Source: Lepus europaeus | Taxonomy: Eukaryota; Chordata; Mammalia; Lagomorpha; Leporidae | NCBI RefSeq assembly: GCF_033115175.1 | Contig: NC_084837.1 | Coordinates: forward strand, 71,261,266-71,325,265 | Reading direction: 5' to 3' | Length of the DNA: 64,000 nucleotides | Shown here: piece after piece, positions 1-12,000 of the stretch | Position numbering within the stretch: the stretch's first letter is position 1 | Layout: each line of letters starts with the position of its first letter | Translations under genes and position numbers: made by a program | The notes under the pieces: generated by a model | What the model saw: only the letters and a program-made list of their open reading frames with translations | Database searches by the model: none | What the model was told of the DNA's origin: nothing

Positions 1-1768
1 TTTAAATTCTTTTTACTAAAACAAGTAAAAGATTTTATATCGAATTTAAGAAAAATCTTTATATTTTCTGCTTCTTGGAACTTAAAAGTCCTTGTATACC
101 CCCTATGCCAAATCCAAAAGCCAAACAAAATATTTTAGAGATAATTTTATACATACTCAAATAACCAAGAATTTTACCTAGACTATGTATAAAGAAATAT
201 GGACTAGGCACAAACAGAAAGCTTCTATACTTGCTTCCAACTCTCTCCCATGAGACCTCTACCTGTATTTATAGCTATATACATATTATTGTGTACATTA
301 TTTTAGCCCCACATAATACTTTTCACATATAATGTGTCAGAACAGAAATTTTAAATACCTCTATATTCTTCTTTGTCATCATTATATCTGAAAGCTGGAA
401 AACATTTAAAAATTCAAAATTAAAAGATTTTTATGTGTCAAAATCCTAAAAATCAAATCTAGTAAAATATTTTTATTGAACATAAAGAATAATTTTTAAA
501 AGTTTTGTTAGTATAGTTCATCTAAAGGTCTTTTAAGTAGTAGCTAAAAATTCATCTGATAAAATTGGTCAGACTTTTAAAACTTCTTTTGAAAATAAAA
601 AGAAACCAGAACATTTTAATGAATAATATAAATACCAGGTGTTTCCATATTCCCATAGCCTAGAACACATTCTTGTTGACATTTTAGCACTTGAATCAAG
701 ACTACACTTTTAAAATAAGTAAGAAGTTTAAATATAACAAAATATAAAATTTATGATCTCTAGTTCTATTAGTATATTCCCCATCTTGGAATTATCCTTT
801 TTTGGTTTCTATATGTTCCATTCCATTAACTATGTACGCATATACATACACACATACAGACAATAAAACAGAGATTTCATGTGTTTTAAATCTTAAATAG
901 ATTTTATATCTACTGTAAATATTATTTGGTAACTTGATTCATTCACTCAATATTAAGTTTTGACATTCAAAGCAGATATTTATGTAATTAATTTCCATAT
1001 AGTTTTTCTACAGATAAATAAATCAATGAAAGTTCACAGGAAATTTTAGTGAAACATTCAAAGAACAAATGTTGTCCCTATTTCTATGAAGTAATAGAAA
1101 GAAAGATAAAGCAAAGGACTTCATTTTCTGAGGTTAGTATAATTTTGATACCCCAAGCAACCAAAGATAATATGGGAAAACATAAGTAAATTTTGCCAAA
1201 TATAGATTCTTTCAATAAAGTAAAGCCAATAAACTCTAGTAATGAATTTAAAAAGTATAATCTAAGAAAATGAAATGTTTCCATTTCTGAAAAGCTGTTA
1301 ATACAATCTGCTATGTTCCCGTCAGCATAGTTGACTTAATCTCTTTTACTTTCAAGTCACAGTTTTCTTCAAGACTTGAGGACAGTGATACCCATCTTTA
1401 CATCTACATTCATATTCACATCCATAATATGTCTAGATATCTTTAGTATAATAAACTCGGAATATGAATTTCCTTAACCTTAAAGAATACAGCTATCTAA
1501 CTATTTAAAGTTATACTTAATTGCAAAGTTCTAATTAATATCCTTTCTACTAATATTGGTGATGAGAAATACCTAGTATTGGTGAATAATACTCATACAG
1601 CAAAAAAATTATATATACTAACACAACTGATTTAATAAAATAATAGAAGAACTATCTAGTTGACATTAGTAATGAAAATTGAAAAAAATCAATGAAAAAA
1701 TTTAATAGAGAATGTACAGAACTTACATGAAAAAATCATGCAAATTTATTGATAGGCCTATGATTTTG
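1..1768. other. AT-rich FAM227B intron, no recognised feature
   Basis: I see no exon, SINE or clear LINE here. The sequence is very AT-rich with short A and T runs. It lies inside the FAM227B intron that continues off the left edge. Confidence 0.5.
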
Positions 1769-1784
1769 TGCTATACTTAATTTT

Positions 1785-2114
1785 TTTTTTTTTTTTTTGC
1801 ACAGGCAGAGTTAGACAGTGAGAGAGAGACAGAGAGAAAGGTCTTCCTTTTTCCGTTGGTTCACCCCCCAAGTGGCCGCTACGGCCGGCGTGCTGCGCCA
1901 ATCCGAAGGCAGGAGCCAGGCACTTCCTCCTGGTCTCCCACGCGGGTGCAGGGCTCAAGTACCTGGGCCATCCTCCACTGCACTCCCAGGCCACAGCAGA
2001 GAGCTGGACTGGAAGAGGAGCAACCAGGACAGAATCCGGCGCCCCGACCGGGACTAGAACCTGGGGTGCTGGCACCACAGGCGGAGGATTAGCTTAGTGA
2101 GCCACGGCGCCGGC
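1785..2114 (-). mobile_element. CSINE
   Basis: Antisense copy: T-run, then GCACAGGCAGAGTTAGACAG at the tail and GCCACGGCGCCGGC at the head. It is flanked by a perfect 16-bp target duplication TGCTATACTTAATTTT (1769-1784 and 2115-2130). Confidence 0.93.
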
Positions 2115-2688
2115 TGCTATACTTAATTTTCTTAAATACCATGGCACTAAAAACAAAATTTCAATAAAAATAGTATATCCATGCAAATATAAAATTCTAG
2201 ATATCAAAAAAGATTTTGGGGCTAAAAGGGAAAAGAGAAAGTGACATGAATATTTGTAAGTTACTGATTTGGGTCAATATTTTAAAGTATAAATAGCTTT
2301 TAGAAATAAAAGGAGAAAAGCTCAGAAATAGTTAAATTTCATAAATAAGTAATTCACAATAAGAGAAACAAAAGACCTAATAAAAACCAAAACAATTCAA
2401 TTTCATTAGTAAAAGGTATACAATTTATAAAAAATTTGTAAACATTAAAAATGTGATAATATTTAATGTCTGCAAGGCAGTAGATAAGGGATCATTCACA
2501 AATATGTTGTTAAAAAATTTCAGGGAGCTTTACAGAAAACAATTTAAGATTTCCAGATTTTCTCTTTCAACTGGTTCTACTTTGGTCAATTTATTAAATA
2601 AATTTATTAAATAATCATGGGTAAGTGCAATCTTTAACTCCATAAAAGCTGGAACATAAAAGTGGAATGTGAAAACTAACCTGTGTCC

Positions 2689-3244
2689 ATGAAAGGTCTC
2701 TCTCAGTAAGATCCCAGTGGATAGAACGGGCCATCAAAGAAGGCAGTACCTTTCTCTGAAGGGAGGAAAGAACTTCCACTTTGACTATGACCTTGTCTAA
2801 GTAAGATCGGAGTTGGTGAACTCAAGAGGCTTCTATAGCCTTGGCAGCTCATAACAAGAGCCTCAGTTGATCACTGATGTCATAAATAAGAGTGTCAATT
2901 GTTAAATCAACAGGAGTCACTGTGCACTTACTACCCATGTAGGATCTCTGTCCTTAATGTGTTGTACTATGAGAATAAATGGTAAAAATAGTCTTCAAAC
3001 AGTTCTTTGTGTGTCTGTGTGGATGCAAACTGTTGAAATCTTTACTTAGTATATACTAAGCTGATCTTGTGTATATAAAGATAAGTAAAAATGAATCTTA
3101 ATGAAGAACGGGATGGGAGAGGGAGTAGGATACGGGATGGTTTGCAGGTGGGAGAGTGGTTATGGGGGGAAAGACCAGGATAATCCAAAAGTTGTACTTT
3201 TGAAATTTATATTTATTAAATAAAAGTTTTCTTAAAAAAAATCC
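2689..3244 (+). mobile_element. L1 3' end, 5'-truncated insertion
   Basis: Rabbit-type L1 3' UTR in sense orientation ending AATAAAAG...TTAAAAAAAA. It is bounded by near-identical target duplications AACCTGTGTCC (2678-2688) and AACCTGTGCCC (3245-3255). Its sequence is the reverse complement of much of the copy at 15757-16693. Confidence 0.88.
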
Positions 3245-3547
3245 AACCTGTGCCCAACAAAATGGCTATTGAATTAGACTATTTATGAAATATACATTTT
3301 TAAAATGTTTTAGATATATGATAGATTATAGTATATGATAGAAATCTCACAATACATATAATGATAAGTAACATATAATCTTACTTTTTTAGATAAATAA
3401 AAATTAAAGTAGTTAGTGAGAGACATTTTATCTTAAATGATTGAATTATAATACCAATTCGTTTTAGTGATTATACATTTATTTCTTTAAATTTTCTAAA
3501 ATGACTACCTTAGTCATAATGATGAATGAAGAATGAAAGTTATTTTG

Positions 3548-3886
3548 AGGGGCTGGCATTGTGGCACAAAAGTTTAATAATCCTCTGTCTGCAGTGCCTA
3601 CATCCCATATGGGTGCTGGTTTGAGGTTCAGCTTCTTCCCTTCTGATCCAACTCTCTGCTAATGCTCCTGGGAAAATAGTGGAAGATGGCCCAAGTACTT
3701 GGGTCCATGCACCCGACATTGGAGACACGGAGGAAGCTCCTGGCTCCTGGCTTCAGCCTAGCCCAATTCTACCTTTTGCAGCCATTTGGGAAGTGAGCCA
3801 GTAGATGGAAGATTTTTCTTTCTCTCTTCCCCTCCACCCCCTGCTTCTTTCTTTCCTCCCTCCCTTCTTCTCTCTGTATTTCTGCC
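3548..3886 (+). mobile_element. CSINE, first of a two-SINE array, tail missing
   Basis: Starts GGGGCTGGCATTGTGGC and ends abruptly at TCTGCC without the usual TTTCAAATAAATAAAT tail. It is followed directly by TTATTTTG and a second CSINE. Confidence 0.88.
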
Positions 3887-3894
3887 TTATTTTG

Positions 3895-4229
3895 GGGGTC
3901 GGCGCTGTGGTGTAATAGGCTAAGACCCCGCCTGTGGCGCCGGCATCCCAAATGGGTGCCGGTTCCTATCCTGGTTGCTGCTCTTCCCATCTATCTCTCT
4001 GCTATGGCCTGGGAAAGCAGTAGAGGATGGCACAAGTGCTTGGGCCTCTGCACTCCATGGGAGACCCAGAAGAATCTCCTGGTACCTGGCTTCGGATCAT
4101 CTCAGCTTGTCTCAGCTCTGTTCAGCAGCCATTTGGGGAGTGAACTAGCAAATGGAAGATCTGGCTCTCTTTCTCTCCCGTTCTCTATCTGTAACTCTAC
4201 CTCTCAAATAAATAAATAAATCTTCAAAA
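3895..4229 (+). mobile_element. CSINE, second of the array
   Basis: Starts GGGGTCGGCGCTGTGG and ends CTCTCAAATAAATAAATAAATC plus an A-run. The octamer TTATTTTG stands before, between and after the two SINEs (3540, 3887, 4234). Confidence 0.9.
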
Positions 4230-4618
4230 AAAGTTATTTTGAAATTTAAAAAACTTCAAAAATTAAAAAAAACTAACATTAAATGAAGTGGACAGACTTG
4301 TGGTAACGAAGTTTTCATAGCTTTAATATAATTTTAGAATGTAGTTTAAAATTCTAAATATCTAACAGTAATTAAAAATTCTGTTATAATTTTAATCAAA
4401 TTCTTAAAGATCATGAAAAATTTGTTTCAAGTTAAATTTGTTTCTAAAGGAAAATGACCAATATAGAATGTGCATTTTACATATAAGTTGTCATAAATTA
4501 TCAAATAACTAGATGATGGAATATTTAACCATTAAAATAATTTTTCAAATAATTTGTAGTTATATGAAGATGCCAGTACTCTCATATTGAGTGTAGGAAA
4601 AAGAGTCCTGTTATTTTA

Positions 4619-4975
4619 TTATATTTTATTTATTTATTTATTTTTTTGACAGGCAGAGTGGATAGTGTGAGAAATTGACAGAGAGAAAGGTCTTCCTTTT
4701 GCCGTTGGTTCACCCTTCAATGGCCACAGCAGCCGGCGCACTGCAGCCAGTGCACCGCGCTGATCCGAAGGCTGGAACCAGGTACTTATCCTGGTCTCCC
4801 ATGGGGTGCAGGGCCCAAGGACTTGGGCCATCCTCCACTGCACTCCTGGGCCATAGCACAGAGCTGGCCTGGAAGAGGGGCAACCAGGACAGAATCCGGC
4901 GCCCCGATCAGGACTAGAACCCAGTGTGCCGGTGCCGCTAGGCGGAGGATTAGCCTGTTGAGCCACGGTGCCGGC
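4619..4975 (-). mobile_element. CSINE (TGACAGGCAGAGTGG subfamily)
   Basis: Antisense; tail (TTTA)n plus T-run, then GACAGGCAGAGTGGATAG, ending GCCACGGTGCCGGC. Flanked by AAGAGTCCTGTTATTTTA and AAGAGTCCAGTTATTTTA. Confidence 0.93.
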
Positions 4976-5389
4976 AAGAGTCCAGTTATTTTAAAAACAC
5001 AGAGATAGATAGAATACAAAAGACTAAAAAAAATTTACAAAACTGTAGTGCTTATCTGTGGAATTATATTGCCTACATTTTCTGTGTAAATATAATCTTT
5101 AAGGATGATAAAAACATAAATACCATACCATTATCTTCTTTTTCCTATCAAACTTCTTTACAAATGTCTTGTATCTTCCCAGTTTTTCGTAAGCACCTTT
5201 ACAAAACATAAGAATTCACAACATACATACATATTCTGTAAAACTGAGGAAAAGTTTAAACAATTTAAACAAATTATTTAGTGAATTCAACTAGTTATTT
5301 TAATAAGTACAATGCAAGACACACTCTTAGTTGAATGGATAATCAGAATTCTTATATTGTTCTTTGCTTTTCTGAAATATCATGTTCCA

Positions 5390-5830
5390 AGTAACAGGTT
5401 TATAGCATTCTTACAGACTGAACAGGATTTAGCTCCCCAATCTAATGGGAGATATTTAAACCCAAAAATGTTAATAGTTGATGGATTTAGGGTGGAGACT
5501 GGATCTAATTATAGCATCTGAGAAGGTGGGCCTGTAGAAGGTGTTTAGGTGATTGGAGGTATGCCCTCAGAAGGTAATTTTCTCTGGAGGGTTAGTTATG
5601 TAAGTGGAGTGTGTTTCCTGTGTCTCTCTCTGCTTCCTGGTGCATTATGTGATCATTCCTCTGCAAATACCCACGACTGCTGACCTCCATCAGATGCCTA
5701 ACAAATGGTGCCACCCAATCTTGAACTGTGAACCTCCAAAATGAAAGTCAAAATAGAGCTTTTTTTTCTCAAGAAGCTCCTTGGTTATTTTAGTTAAAGT
5801 GACAAAAAAACTAATATAGGTGCTTCTTTT
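5390..5830 (+). mobile_element. MaLR-type LTR remnant
   Basis: Shows the degenerate order typical of MST/MLT1 LTRs: GAGAAGGTGGGCCTGTAGAAGG, GTGATTGGAGG, a CTTCCTGG...CTGCAAATACCC middle, CTTGAACTGTGAACCTCC, then GTTATTTTAGTTAAAGTGAC...ACTAATATAG at the end. The family assignment is from memory of the consensus. Confidence 0.55.
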
Positions 5831-5842
5831 TTTAATTTTTTG

Positions 5843-6168
5843 TTTTAAAGACTTATTTACTTATTTGAGAGGTAGAGTTATAGACAGAGAGAAGGGAAAC
5901 AGAGAGAAAGGTCTTCCATCCACTGGTTCACTCCCCAAATGGCCACGATGGCAGGAGCTGAACAGATCTGACGACATGAGCCAGGACTACCTCCAGGTCT
6001 CCCATGAGGGTGCAGGGTCCCAAGCACTTGGACCATCCTCTACTGCTTTCCCAGGCCATAGCAGAGAGCTGGATCAGAAGAGCACCTAGGACATGAACTG
6101 GTATCTGTATGAGATGCTGGTACCACAGGTTGAGACTAATCCTACTATGCCACAGTGCAAGTCCCGCA
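5843..6168 (-). mobile_element. CSINE, diverged
   Basis: Antisense; begins TTTTAAAGACTTATTTACTTATTTGAGAGG and ends CTATGCCACAGTGCAAGTCCC. Confidence 0.88.
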
Positions 6169-6317
6169 CATACTCTTATATCTAAAGTGTTACCTCAATC
6201 CTTCCCTTCTGAAAAAGTCCATGTTTTTCAAATATGTCAGTCACTTACATTTGGGTTTTTACATGGTTACCTTAAATCAATAAGTGAAGAAATGTTGTGC
6301 ATGGCCCAGTGAAAGAT

Positions 6318-6375
6318 TATGGGGCTTTGAAATCAGATACTGTAGACTTAAATCCAAGCTTGGTATTTACATATT
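6318..6375 (+). repeat. MIR-like fragment
   Basis: GGGGCTTTGAAATCAGATACTG followed by ACTTAAATCCAAGC resembles the tRNA-derived head of MIR. Short and weak. Confidence 0.35.
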
Positions 6376-6577
6376 TAAGACTATAAATATAAAGTATTTT
6401 AATCAGGAGGAAGGTATGCAGGGATAAATTCATATTTTGCTGTTTGCTTATAGGTATCTTTCTAACACTAATTATATATATATATATATGTACATATACA
6501 CAGATATATATGTTTGAGGGTACTTTAAAGTTTGTGCAATAATGGAACTTGGAGATAATGTTTGCATATATATATTT

Positions 6578-6660
6578 TTTATTTTTTATTTTATTTTTTG
6601 ACAGGTAGAGTTATAGACAGAGAGAGACAAAGAAAGGTCTTCCTTCCGTTGGTTCACCCC
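6578..6660 (-). mobile_element. CSINE tail fragment, minus orientation
   Basis: TTTTTTGACAGGTAGAGTTATAGACAGAGAG...CCGTTGGTTCACCCCC, then abruptly cut. It is followed by a reverse-oriented SINE tail, so the two form an imperfect palindrome. Confidence 0.8.
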
Positions 6661-6784
6661 CCTGCTAGAAGGAAGACTGACTAGAAGGAAGACCTTTCTC
6701 TCTGTGTCTCTCTCTCACTATCTATAACTCTACCTGTCTAATTAAAAAAATTTTTGAAATAATCACAAACTACTGAACATTTTA
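6661..6784 (+). mobile_element. CSINE tail with duplicated non-SINE flank
   Basis: Contains a tandem CTAGAAGGAAGACTGA / CTAGAAGGAAGACC, then a plus-oriented SINE tail ending CTACCTGTCTAATTAAAA. The following 20 bases, ACAAACTACTGAACATTTTA (6765-6784), are identical to the unique flank of the CSINE at 9162-9472. Confidence 0.8.
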
Positions 6785-6985
6785 CCCATCTAGCTCCCTG
6801 CTAATATACTTGTGAGGGCAGCAGAGGATGGATCAAGCTTCAGTTTGGCTCCTGGCTTCAGTCTGGTCCAGCTATGGCCATTGCACCCATTTGAGGAATG
6901 AGCCAGCAGATGGAAGATTTTTCTCTGTGTCGCTCCCTCCCCCCCCTTCTTTCTCTCTCTCTCACTCTGCCTTTCAAATAAATAA
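6785..6985 (+). mobile_element. CSINE 3' two-thirds
   Basis: Enters mid-element (TAGCTCCCTGCTAATATACT) and runs to CTGCCTTTCAAATAAATAAAAT. It belongs to an older subfamily than its neighbours. Confidence 0.82.
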
Positions 6986-7032
6986 AATAATCTTTAAAAA
7001 TGTCAATAAGAAAATTTTAAATAGTAACTTTT

Positions 7033-7377
7033 TTCTTTTAATTTTTTTTTGACAGGCAGAGTGGACAGTGAGAGAGAGAGACAGAGAGAAAGGTCTTCCT
7101 TTGCCGTTGGTTCACCCTCCAATGGCCGCTGCGGCCGGCGCACTGCGGCCGGCGCACCGCGCTGATCCGATGGCAGGAGCCAGGTGCTTCTCCTGGTCTC
7201 CCATGGGGTGCAGGACCCAAGCACTTGGGCCATCCTCCACTGCACTCCCTGGCCACAGCAGAGAGCTGGCCTGGAAGAGGGGCAACCGGGACAGAATCCG
7301 GTGTCCCGACCAGGACTAGAACCCGGTGTGCCGGCGCCGCAAGGCAGAGGATTAGCCTGTTGAGCCACGGCGCCGGC
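7033..7377 (-). mobile_element. CSINE, young-looking
   Basis: Antisense, GC-rich, ending GCCACGGCGCCGGC. Flanked by perfect duplications TTTAAATAGTAACTTT on both sides. Confidence 0.95.
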
Positions 7378-7925
7378 TTTAAATAGTAACTTTAATAGTA
7401 ATGTATTTAAATACATTCTCAGAATTTAAAAATTCTTATTCTAAAACAGAAAATTAAATATCTAAATATAACTAATTAATTTATTTAACTGATATCACTT
7501 TCAAAGATTCTATATTACATATTTTCCCATTAAATCAAGAATAAGACAAGAATCGCCAATAGTATTTAATACTATTCTGGAAGTTTCAACATAATTAGAT
7601 AAGAGAAAAATTATACAAGTATTAAAAAGAAGTAAAAACTGTTGTTAGTTATAGATATCCTTCTCACTAATTCAATTACTGCATACTGAATACTAAATAT
7701 TCTTACAAATTTTAGGTACTTGTTTTCTTCTATCCCAACCCTTGCTGAATTGTTCATAGTTATGTTGATACAGTCATGTTTTCCTGACATTCTCCTACCT
7801 CTACTGCAGTTTAACAAAGTTTACAACTGTTTCAGACTTTCTTGCAGTAATAACACTTTCTTCAAAACCACAAGTTTATTTCAACTAAAAACCTGTATTA
7901 GATCATTTTATGTTGAAGATGTTTT

Positions 7926-8267
7926 TTTTTTATTTTATTATTTTTTTTTGACAGGCAGAGTGGACAGCGAGAGAGAGAGACAGAGAGAAAGGTCCTCCTT
8001 TTTGCCGCTGGTTCACCCTCCAATGGCCGCCGCGGCCGGCGCACCACGCTGATCCGAAGGCAGGAGCCAGGTGCTTCCTCCTGATCTCCCATGGGGTGCA
8101 GGGCCCAAGCACTTGGGCCATCCTCCTCTGCACTCCCGGGCCACAGCAGAGAGCTGGCCTGGAAGAGGGGCAACCGGGACAGAATCCGGCGCCCCGACCG
8201 GGACTAGAACCCGGTGTGCCGGCGCCTCAAGGCGGAGGATTAGCCTGTTGAGCCAAGGCGCCGGCCA
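7926..8267 (-). mobile_element. CSINE, left arm of inverted pair
   Basis: Antisense full-length copy with target duplications TGTTGAAGATGTTTT (7911 and 8270). It is highly similar to the oppositely oriented copy 30 bases downstream. Confidence 0.95.
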
Positions 8268-8298
8268 TGTGTTGAAGATGTTTTAAAAAAATAATTTC

Positions 8299-8641
8299 TA
8301 GCCGGCGCCGCGGCTCAATAGGCTAATCCTCCGCCTAGCGGCGCCGGCACACCGGGTTCTAGTCCCGGTCGGGGCACCGATCCTGTCCCGGTTGCCCCTC
8401 TTCCAGGCCAGCTCTCTGCTGTGGCCAGGGAGTGCAGTGGAGGATGGCCCAGGTCCTTGGGCCCTGCACCCCATGGGAGACCAGGAGAAGCACCTGGCTC
8501 CTGCCATCGGATCAGCGCGGTGCGCCGGCCGCAGCGCGCTACCGCGGCGGCCATTGGAGGGTGAACCAACGGCAAAAGGAAGACCTTTCTCTCTGTCTCT
8601 CTCTCTCACTGTCCACTCTGCCTGTCAAAAAAAAAAAAAAA
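8299..8641 (+). mobile_element. CSINE, right arm of inverted pair
   Basis: Sense copy starting AGCCGGCGCCGCGGCTCAAT, with a pol III box-B-like GGTTCTAGTCC and ending CTGTCAAAAAAAAAAAAAAA. The box A and B regions look intact. Confidence 0.95.
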
Positions 8642-8704
8642 TTTCTTATCATTTCAAGATATTTTCTACCTTAGTATTTTATTCTTCATGAAAATGCACA
8701 TAGA

Positions 8705-8743
8705 GACACAGATACACACAGATACACACACACACACACACAA
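8705..8743 (+). repeat. (CA)n microsatellite, imperfect
   Basis: Runs of ACACA interrupted by GAT, ending in a pure (CA) tract. It lies 46 bases left of the FAM227B exon at 8790. Confidence 0.85.
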
Positions 8744-8789
8744 GCACAGAACTGACCATTATTTCACTCATATATTAAAAAATGCTTAC

Positions 8790-9021
8790 TTGCTTTGGAA
8801 ATCATGTCATTCCACTCAAATATTCTGGATGCATGGTTTTTCAGAAGAACAGAACAGTCACTTAATCTTGACTCCATCGACATGTGTGCCTCATCTATTC
8901 GAGGGACAGTTTTCCATAGATATGAATAAATTGAAGTAAATGAACTATCTTCTTTTATAGTTTTCATAATGTGTACCCACTTATCATGATCTTTAAAACA
9001 GATTTCCCTTGGCCAACAATC
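8790..9021 (-). CDS. FAM227B: FAM227B coding exon following the start exon
   Basis: Minus strand: acceptor TTTTTTTCAG above 9021 and donor CAA|GTAAGC next to 8789. The 232 nt encode [13 protein letters not shown] through an acidic/aromatic stretch ([15 protein letters not shown]) to [10 protein letters not shown]. It is free of stops and ends one base into the next codon. Confidence 0.92.
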
Positions 9022-12000
9022 CTGAAAAAAATATGAAAGAGAAAATACACCTTAAGTTGCTTTCAATGAATTTAGAAAATAGAATTCAAAACCAAAACAG
9101 CCAAAATTAAGATTTTTATTTCAGAGTATTATATTTTATTTTTTTAAATGTGAAATAATCTGGGGCCGACACCATGGCTCACTTGGTTAATCCTCCACCT
9201 GCAGTGCCAGCATCCCATTTTGGCACCGGTTCTAGTCCCGGATGCTCCTTTTCCAGTCCAGCTCTCTGCCGTGGCCAGGGAATGCAGTGGAGGATGGCCC
9301 AAGTGTTTGGACTCCTACACCCGCATGGGAGACCAGGAAAAAACACTTGGCTCCTGGCTTCGGATCGGCGCAGTGCCGGCTGTAGCAGTCATTTGGGAAG
9401 TGAACCAATGGAAGGAAGACCTTTCTCTCTGTCTCTCTCACTATAACTCTACCTGTCTAATTAAAAAAAAAATTGAAATAATCACAAACTACTGAACATT
9501 TTAGTGCTTACGTTTTTTCTGAATCATTTGAGGATAAGCTGCTTGATTGCTCAATCATCCTTTAGTATTTCAACATCTATTTACAAGAAACAAAAACATT
9601 TTCCTACATAATAACAATATAACTACAAGAATCAGGAAATTTGAATCAACTATTGTTTGTTCCCCAAAGAGTTCATGTATTAGAAACTTGGTCATTAGTG
9701 TGGTGATATTAAGAGGCGGTGCATCCATTCAGAGGTGGGGCTATTTGGAGATCATTTGAGAGTGCTACCCTTAAAAGAAATTGATGTAGTTCTCCTAGGA
9801 TCCTGGTTTGTTCTCACAAAGGGGTTGTTATGAAAAAGTACACATAGCCCCTCCCCATTTCTCTCTTTGATTTACTATCTTGCTATATGATCTCTCTGCC
9901 TGCCTCATGCACTTCCACCATGATGCCATCTCTGGTGTTGTGAATCAGTTAGGGGAGCCCTCACCAGTGCCAGCACCATACTGTTTGGACTTTCAACTTC
10001 CAATAATGTGAGCTAAATACAAGGTACACACCCTCAAGTATTTCATTCTAATAACAGGTAGTAGACAAATATAGCATTGGTGTATTTTTCCTATTTAATT
10101 TCAGACTGTATTTGAGTTTCATCAATTGAACCAATAACGCCTTTTATAGAAAAAAAAATCTAGTTCAGAATCATACTTTGCATTTAGGTTTCATGTCCCT
10201 TAATTCTCTTTTAATCTGTAACAGTTCCTCAATATTGTTTTGGTGGGGGAAGGAAGATTTGGAGGCTTGGTTTTATTTATTCTTAATTTTTTCCATTTTT
10301 TAAGTTGTATTAGTAACAAGCAAACATTGGGCCTATCTGTGATATTCATGGGATATTATGCATGCACTGTGTAATGATTACCAAAATAAAGCTAATTAAC
10401 ATAGCCATCACATTACACACTTTTTTTTGTAGTGAGAACATTTAAGATCTACTCTGTTAGTAATTTTCAATTGTGTTATATGTTATTAACTATAGTCACC
10501 ATTATGTCCAATAGATCACCAGAACTTATTCAATCTATGAAATTCAATCTATGAAAATTTGAAATTTGAAATTCTACATGTAAGTTGGAACAGGTACCAA
10601 TCATCTGTGTGTGGCTTATTTCACTTAGCATAATGTCCTTCAGGATTATCCATTTTATATAAATAATAGGATTTGATGATTTTAAATGCTGAATAATATT
10701 CCACTTATATACACACAAACATATACATTTCTTTTTCCATATGTTGATGAACATCTACGTTCATTCCAAATCTGGACTCTTCTGAATAATGCTGGGAGTA
10801 CAAATATCTCTTTGACAGACTGATTTCATTTCCTTTGGCTATATATTCAGATGTGGGATTGCTAGATCAGATGGTAGGTTTGTTGTTAATTTTCCAAGGA
10901 ATATCCATACTATTTTTCATAATGGCTATACTAATTTATATTCCTACTGCAAGACTGCCATTTTTCACATGCTTACCAACATCTATTTTTTTGTCTTTTT
11001 GATCATAGTCATTCTTTTTTAAAAAAGATTTATGTTATTATTTATTTGAAACATAGAGTTACAGAAAGACGCGGAGAAACAGAAAAGAGAGGTATCTTCC
11101 ATCAGCTGGTTCACTCCCTAAATGGAATCAGAAACTGGGCCAGCTGGGATATGAACCTGAGTTCATATGGGATGTTGCCATTGTAGGCAGTGTCTTATAC
11201 CTCTGTGCCACAATATCAGCTCTTGATCATAGCCACTCTAACAGATGTGAGTTAATATCTCATTGTGGTTTTAGTTAACATTTCCCTGATAATTACTGAT
11301 GTTTCTGAGTATCTTTTCACACCCCTGTTGGCCATTTGTATATCCTCCCTTGAGAAATGTTTAGTTAAGTCCTTTGTCCATTTTTAAATTGAGTTATTTG
11401 TTTTATGGTTATTGAGTTATAGAGTTCCTTGTATATTTTGAATATTAACAGATATATCATGTTTTGAACTTTATCAGATGTATGGCTTTCAAATATTTTC
11501 TCCCATTTTCCAGGTGGTGTCTTTATTCTGCTGATTATTTCCTTGGACAGGCAGAGGTCTTTAGATTAATAAAATCCCATTTGCCTATCATTGCTTTTGT
11601 TGCCCATGTTTTTGATGCCACAGCCAAAAAAACAATCATTGTACAGACCTATGTCATGGAGTTTTCCAGCAACATCTTCTTCTAGTAGTATTACATTTTC
11701 ATACCTTAACTTTAAATCTTTAATCTATTTTGAGCTTTTTTTTCCCCTGTATTTCATTATTTAGCATGTAGACACACAATCATCCCAATATCATTTATTA
11801 AAGAGAACGTCCTTTCTCCCTTTTGTGGGCTTGGCACCTTTGTCAAAAATCAATTGAACATAAATGCATATATTTACTTTTAGGCCGCATAGTTTACTCT
11901 CTTGGCCAATGTGTCTGTTTTTATGTTATTATCATGCTGTTTTGATTATTATACTTTTTTAAAAGATTTTTATTTATTTGAAAAAATACACAGAGAAGTA

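Noticed and set aside
4634..4966. Open frames of 70-120 codons with alanine/proline/glycine-rich translations, repeated at many sites
   Set aside because: They are translations of CSINE copies in either orientation. The same protein text recurs at every GC-rich SINE, so none is a gene.
8320..8375. tRNA gene candidates from A-box/B-box-like sequence
   Set aside because: They are the tRNA-derived heads of CSINEs. There is no cloverleaf with matched acceptor stem or proper 3' end.
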